From: Lewinellaceae bacterium
GTDB lineage: Bacteria; Bacteroidota; Bacteroidia; Chitinophagales; Saprospiraceae
DNA length: 64,000 bases
Direction of reading: 5' to 3'
NCBI GenBank assembly: GCA_020636325.1
Contig: JACJYC010000004.1
Location: 687,199 to 751,198 of the forward strand
Each line of letters opens with the position of its first letter. Position 1 is the stretch's first letter. The translations under genes and the position numbers were made by a program. This document shows, piece by piece, positions 60,819 through 64,000 of this stretch. The notes under the pieces are model-generated. The model saw only the letters and a program-made list of their open reading frames with translations. It was not told the DNA's origin and ran no database searches.

Positions 60819-62324
60819 ATGCTTATGGAAACCGTCACAAAAGCCCATTCGGTCAAAACCTCCCTGGAGGCCTGGTTCGAACCCTTCCGGAAGAATATCG
60901 TCGGGTGGGACCAGCGTTTTTCCACGCCTTTCGGTGAAAAACAGATCATTTATGCCGATTGGACCGCCAGCGGGCGGCTTTACCGGCCCATCGAAGAGAA
61001 ACTGTTGAATGATTTCGGGCCCTTTGTCGGCAATACCCATACCGAAACGACGGTCACCGGCAGCTCCATGACCTTGTCCTACCACAAGGCCCGGGAAATC
61101 ATCAAAAAACACGTCGGCGCCCGCCGGTCCGATATCCTGATCTCCTCCAATTCAGGCATGACCGGCGTGATCAACAAATTCCAGCGTTTGTTGGGGCTGA
61201 AGTTGCACGAGCGGTTCTCGTCCATGGTCCGCATTCCGGAGGAGGACCGGCCGGTCGTATTCGTCAGCCATATGGAACACCATTCCAATCAGACTTCCTG
61301 GCTGGAAACCATAGCAGAGGTGGTGGTGATCGAGCCCGACGAACAAGGATTGATGGACCTCGGGCATTTTCAGGAACTCCTGGATCGGTATACACACCGA
61401 AAGACAAAAATCGCAGCCGTTACCTCCTGTTCGAACGTCACCGGCATCAGGACCCCGTACCACGAAGCTGCGGCCATGGTCCACCGCGCCGGCGGGTATT
61501 GTTTTGTCGACTTTGCCTGTTCCGCACCCTATATCGACATCAATATGCGGCCGGCGGATCCCCTCGAACACCTGGACGCCATCTATTTCTCGCCGCATAA
61601 ATTCCTCGGCGGCCCCGGCTCCAGCGGCATCCTGATATTCGACCCGGAATTGTACAAAAATAAGATACCGGATCACCCCGGCGGCGGTACCGTGGATTGG
61701 ACCAACCCGTGGGGAGAGCACCGCTATATCGAAGAGATCGAAGCCCGCGAAGACGGCGGCACGCCGGCATTCCTCCAAACCATAAAAACGGCCCTCTGCA
61801 TCCAGTTGAAAGAAAAAATGGGCGTGGAGAACATGCTGAACCGGGAGGAGGAGATGCTTGAAAAGATCTGGGCGCGGTTCGATCAACTCGACAATCTGCA
61901 CCTCCTGGCCGGCCAGCACCGGCATCGATTGGGGGTGGTTTCCTTTTATATTGAAGATCTGCATTACAACCTGGGCGTTCGGTTGCTCAACGACCGCTTC
62001 GGCATTCAGGTACGCGGCGGCTGTTCCTGCGCGGGGACGTACGGCCACTTTCTGCTGCACGTTGATCCTACGTTCTCAAAAACCATTACGGATAAGATTG
62101 CGGAAGGCGACCTGTCCATGAAACCCGGTTGGATCCGGATGTCGGTCCACCCGACCATGACGGATGACGAGCTGGAGCAGATCCTGGATGCGATCGAAGC
62201 GTTGTGCAAAAACCACCGGGAATGGGCTGCCGACTACGCCTACAATCCCAAAACAAACGAATTCTCCTATCATTTCGGCGGACCAACCGAGCAGGATAAG
62301 GTGGATCAGTGGTTTGGTTGGTAA
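60819..62324 (+). CDS. Class V aminotransferase-fold PLP enzyme
   Basis: A 501-residue PLP-dependent enzyme of the class V aminotransferase/cysteine desulfurase fold. The PLP Lys is K261 in YFSPHKFLGGPGSSG, the PLP-pairing Asp is D231 in CFVDFACSAPY, and a His-rich SHMEHHSNQTSW precedes. The C-terminal half carries QVRGGCSCAGTYGH, where desulfurases have the reactive Cys, but the sequence differs from IscS/SufS. Function could be Cys desulfuration, lyase or transamination. A second in-frame ATG lies two codons later. It starts 6 bases after glmM. Confidence 0.88.
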   Translation: MLMETVTKAHSVKTSLEAWFEPFRKNIVGWDQRFSTPFGEKQIIYADWTASGRLYRPIEEKLLNDFGPFVGNTHTETTVTGSSMTLSYHKAREIIKKHVGARRSDILISSNSGMTGVINKFQRLLGLKLHERFSSMVRIPEEDRPVVFVSHMEHHSNQTSWLETIAEVVVIEPDEQGLMDLGHFQELLDRYTHRKTKIAAVTSCSNVTGIRTPYHEAAAMVHRAGGYCFVDFACSAPYIDINMRPADPLEHLDAIYFSPHKFLGGPGSSGILIFDPELYKNKIPDHPGGGTVDWTNPWGEHRYIEEIEAREDGGTPAFLQTIKTALCIQLKEKMGVENMLNREEEMLEKIWARFDQLDNLHLLAGQHRHRLGVVSFYIEDLHYNLGVRLLNDRFGIQVRGGCSCAGTYGHFLLHVDPTFSKTITDKIAEGDLSMKPGWIRMSVHPTMTDDELEQILDAIEALCKNHREWAADYAYNPKTNEFSYHFGGPTEQDKVDQWFGW

Positions 62325-62369
62325 ACGACAATAGATAGGCACATTTTCGCGGAGATCCCGTAAGAATTT

Positions 62370-62377
62370 TACCTTCG
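62370..62377 (+). promoter_or_regulatory. -7-like box (TACCTTCG) upstream of the lectin gene
   Basis: The same TACCTTCG variant seen before the PorP/SprF gene ends 20 bases before the GTG start. The two genes with this variant are both linked to T9SS. Confidence 0.35.
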
Positions 62378-62397
62378 GCTCAAAGAAACGCTGCATC

Positions 62398-64000
62398 GTG
62401 AAACCATTAACGCTCCCGGTATTCGTCCTGCTGCTTTTTGCCAACGGACTTTCCGCGCAATTCTACCTGAACGGAGACGCTTTCCAGCGCAACGACACCT
62501 GTTATCAACTGACCTTTGAAGCCAATAATTCAGTCGGCTCCATCTGGAATCCCGTCAAGATCAATCTGAACAATTCCTTTGATGTGGTGCTGGAGGTGAT
62601 GCTCGGCTGCAAGGATGCCGACGGCGCGGACGGGCTCGTCTTCGGGTTCCAACCGGTCAGCACTTCCATCGGCCAGGCAGGGGGCTCTATCGGGTTCGGC
62701 GGCGTTACCCCATCCCTTGGCGTGGAGATCGACACCTGGCAAAATACCGACCTCGCGGATCCGACCTTCGACCATATCGCTGTGATCAAAAACGGCAACC
62801 TGGCGCATTCAGGGCCCAATAACCTGGCCGGACCGGTGCAGGCCAAAGCCGGTCAGAACAACATCGAAGACTGCAAAATGCACGACTTCCGGGTGAACTG
62901 GGATGCCGTCCAGAAAAAACTCGAAGTCTACTTCGATTGCAGCCTTCGACTGTCCTACACCGGCGACATCGTCAATGACATCTTCTTCGGCAACCCGGAA
63001 GTCTTCTGGGGGTTCACCTCGGCAACCGGCGGATTCAACAATGTCCACCAGGTCTGCATTCGCTATACCACATTTCTGAACCAATTGCAGGATGTCGTGG
63101 TATGCCCGGGCGGCCATCTGCAGTTGAATGTGCCCGGCGGCGTGCGTTACCAGTGGTCGCCGCCGGACGGGCTCAGCGATCCGACCAGCCCTTCGCCGAT
63201 CGTCAGTCCGGTTCAGACCACCCATTACAAGGTTACGGTATGGGATTCCTGCGACAGGCCGTTCAAGGATGATGTCACCGTTACGGTAGCGGGCGATTCC
63301 GTTTTTTTTGACCTGGGCCGGGATACCGTACTTTGCGACCTGAATACCCTTACGCTGGATGTTACCACCCCCACGGCCCAATATCAGTGGCAGGACGGCT
63401 CTACCGCACCCACCAAGATCGTCCAGTTTCCGGGTTTTTATTCGGTTACGGTTACGAGGACAGACACGATCTGCATGGCGGAGGACCGGATTCAGGTGGA
63501 TTATAAATATCTGCCTGTTTTTAACCTGGGGCCGGATACCACGCTTTGCGTAGGCGATATTGTCTTTTTGAACGCCTCGGTACCCGGCGCGGACAACCTT
63601 TGGTCCAACGGTTCCACCGGCGACACCATTCTGGTCGGCCGGGAAGGCCCGGTAACGCTGGCCATGACCAACTATTGCGGTACGGCCGTCGATCAGGTTT
63701 ATATCCGTTATGAGGATTGCCGGGATATTTTCCTGCCGAATGCTTTTTCTCCGAACGACGACGGGATCAACGACCGTTTTTACCCGCAGGATGGCGGAGA
63801 TGTATCGGAAATTTACCTCCTGCGGATCTTTGACCGGTGGGGCAATCAGGTTTTTGAGAACAGCGATTTCCAGCCCAATGACCCGGCGTCCGGATGGGAT
63901 GGCCAATTCAGGGGCAAACCGGCCGCTCAGGGCATGTATGTATATTTTCTGGAAGTCAAATTCAGGGACAGGACGAGGCAGCGGATTTCGGGGGAGGTTT
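62398..64000 (+). CDS. L-type lectin protein with T9SS type B sorting domain (3' end cut by window)
   Basis: A secreted protein of which 534 codons are visible; only the last few residues are missing. It starts at GTG (MKPLTLPVFVLLL), with a signal peptide to about residue 20 (LSAQ). Residues about 21-225 form a bacterial L-type lectin domain (CYQLTFEANNSVGSIW, DGLVFGFQP, LGVEIDTWQN). Ig/PKD-like regions follow (about 235-435), and the gliding-motility/type B sorting domain begins near 440 (IFLPNAFSPNDDGINDRF, LRIFDRWGNQVFEN). It should be carried to the surface by T9SS and could bind sugars. The opposite-strand open frame over it is a shadow. Confidence 0.9.
   Translation, partial: MKPLTLPVFVLLLFANGLSAQFYLNGDAFQRNDTCYQLTFEANNSVGSIWNPVKINLNNSFDVVLEVMLGCKDADGADGLVFGFQPVSTSIGQAGGSIGFGGVTPSLGVEIDTWQNTDLADPTFDHIAVIKNGNLAHSGPNNLAGPVQAKAGQNNIEDCKMHDFRVNWDAVQKKLEVYFDCSLRLSYTGDIVNDIFFGNPEVFWGFTSATGGFNNVHQVCIRYTTFLNQLQDVVVCPGGHLQLNVPGGVRYQWSPPDGLSDPTSPSPIVSPVQTTHYKVTVWDSCDRPFKDDVTVTVAGDSVFFDLGRDTVLCDLNTLTLDVTTPTAQYQWQDGSTAPTKIVQFPGFYSVTVTRTDTICMAEDRIQVDYKYLPVFNLGPDTTLCVGDIVFLNASVPGADNLWSNGSTGDTILVGREGPVTLAMTNYCGTAVDQVYIRYEDCRDIFLPNAFSPNDDGINDRFYPQDGGDVSEIYLLRIFDRWGNQVFENSDFQPNDPASGWDGQFRGKPAAQGMYVYFLEVKFRDRTRQRISGEV

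Noticed and set aside
62809..63906. Long minus-strand open frame (365 codons) over the lectin gene
   Set aside because: The plus strand encodes a clear signal peptide, lectin and sorting domain; the minus frame has no recognisable domain and is a composition shadow.
1..64000. tRNA, rRNA, transposase, integrase or attachment sites
   Set aside because: None was recognised in the intergenic regions or translations by eye; a covariance-model search would be needed to exclude small RNAs.

Overview
The window looks like a chromosomal segment of a Bacteroidota member of the Saprospiria type (Lewinella/Haliscomenobacter-like); this is inference from gene content, no taxonomic marker was searched. 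The signs are a PorP/SprF type IX secretion (T9SS) membrane protein, two secreted proteins ending in the gliding-motility/T9SS type B sorting domain, GLPGLI and OMP_b-brl_3 proteins, a TonB receptor with an STN domain, and repeated Bacteroidota-type -7 promoter boxes (TAnnTTTG or TAnnTTCG) 15-45 nt before starts that lack a Shine-Dalgarno. I saw no tRNA, rRNA, CRISPR, prophage or insertion sequence. Coding density is high, with no gene-free stretch above 300 bases; the longest (27647-27942) holds a strong terminator and a candidate sigma-54 promoter.

Layout, left to right. 1-5464: the edge of a LolD-like ABC ATPase gene, an NlpC/P60-fold protein that has lost its catalytic Cys, PorP/SprF, and a large AsmA-like protein. 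5627-10678: RNase D convergent with a five-gene minus operon (surE, small membrane protein, lpxB, GT2 glycosyltransferase, aldo/keto reductase). 10817-17667: ferrochelatase, an STN-TonB receptor, a sodium/solute symporter and a two-part thiosulfate-type YeeE transporter. 17758-23726: tex, a single-domain asparaginase, an RluA-type pseudouridine synthase, a 2OG-Fe(II) oxygenase and a GT39 glycosyltransferase. 23826-30534: a small disordered protein, a lipoprotein pullulanase, a TPR-like protein, secG, groES-groEL and a small secreted/membrane protein.

30531-43588: an M14 metallopeptidase, MarC, rarA and acetoacetyl-CoA synthetase, accC, an alpha/alpha-toroid protein with a FemAB/GNAT-like acyltransferase, pepT and a lipoprotein. 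43770-49799: glpF-glpK, a THUMP RNA methyltransferase, an NqrM-like 4-Cys protein, mazG, a DUF151 nuclease with a UVR tail, a stand-alone HsdR_N nuclease and an ArsC-like protein. 49912-64000: nucleoside phosphorylase, an outer membrane barrel plus GLPGLI pair divergent from a histidine kinase/response regulator pair, an IgGFc-like T9SS cargo, glmM, a class V aminotransferase-fold enzyme, and an L-type-lectin T9SS cargo cut by the window end.

Most genes are housekeeping or envelope functions: lipid A (lpxB), amino sugar supply (glmM), folding (groESL), protein export (secG, T9SS) and glycerol use (glpFK). The items most worth following are the catalytically dead NlpC/P60 protein, the sigma-54-like promoter before groES, short (mostly heptanucleotide) tandem arrays that supply the last codons and stops of genes, a near-symmetric divergent promoter at 40963-40976, and the barrel/GLPGLI/two-component cluster as a possible envelope-sensing module.
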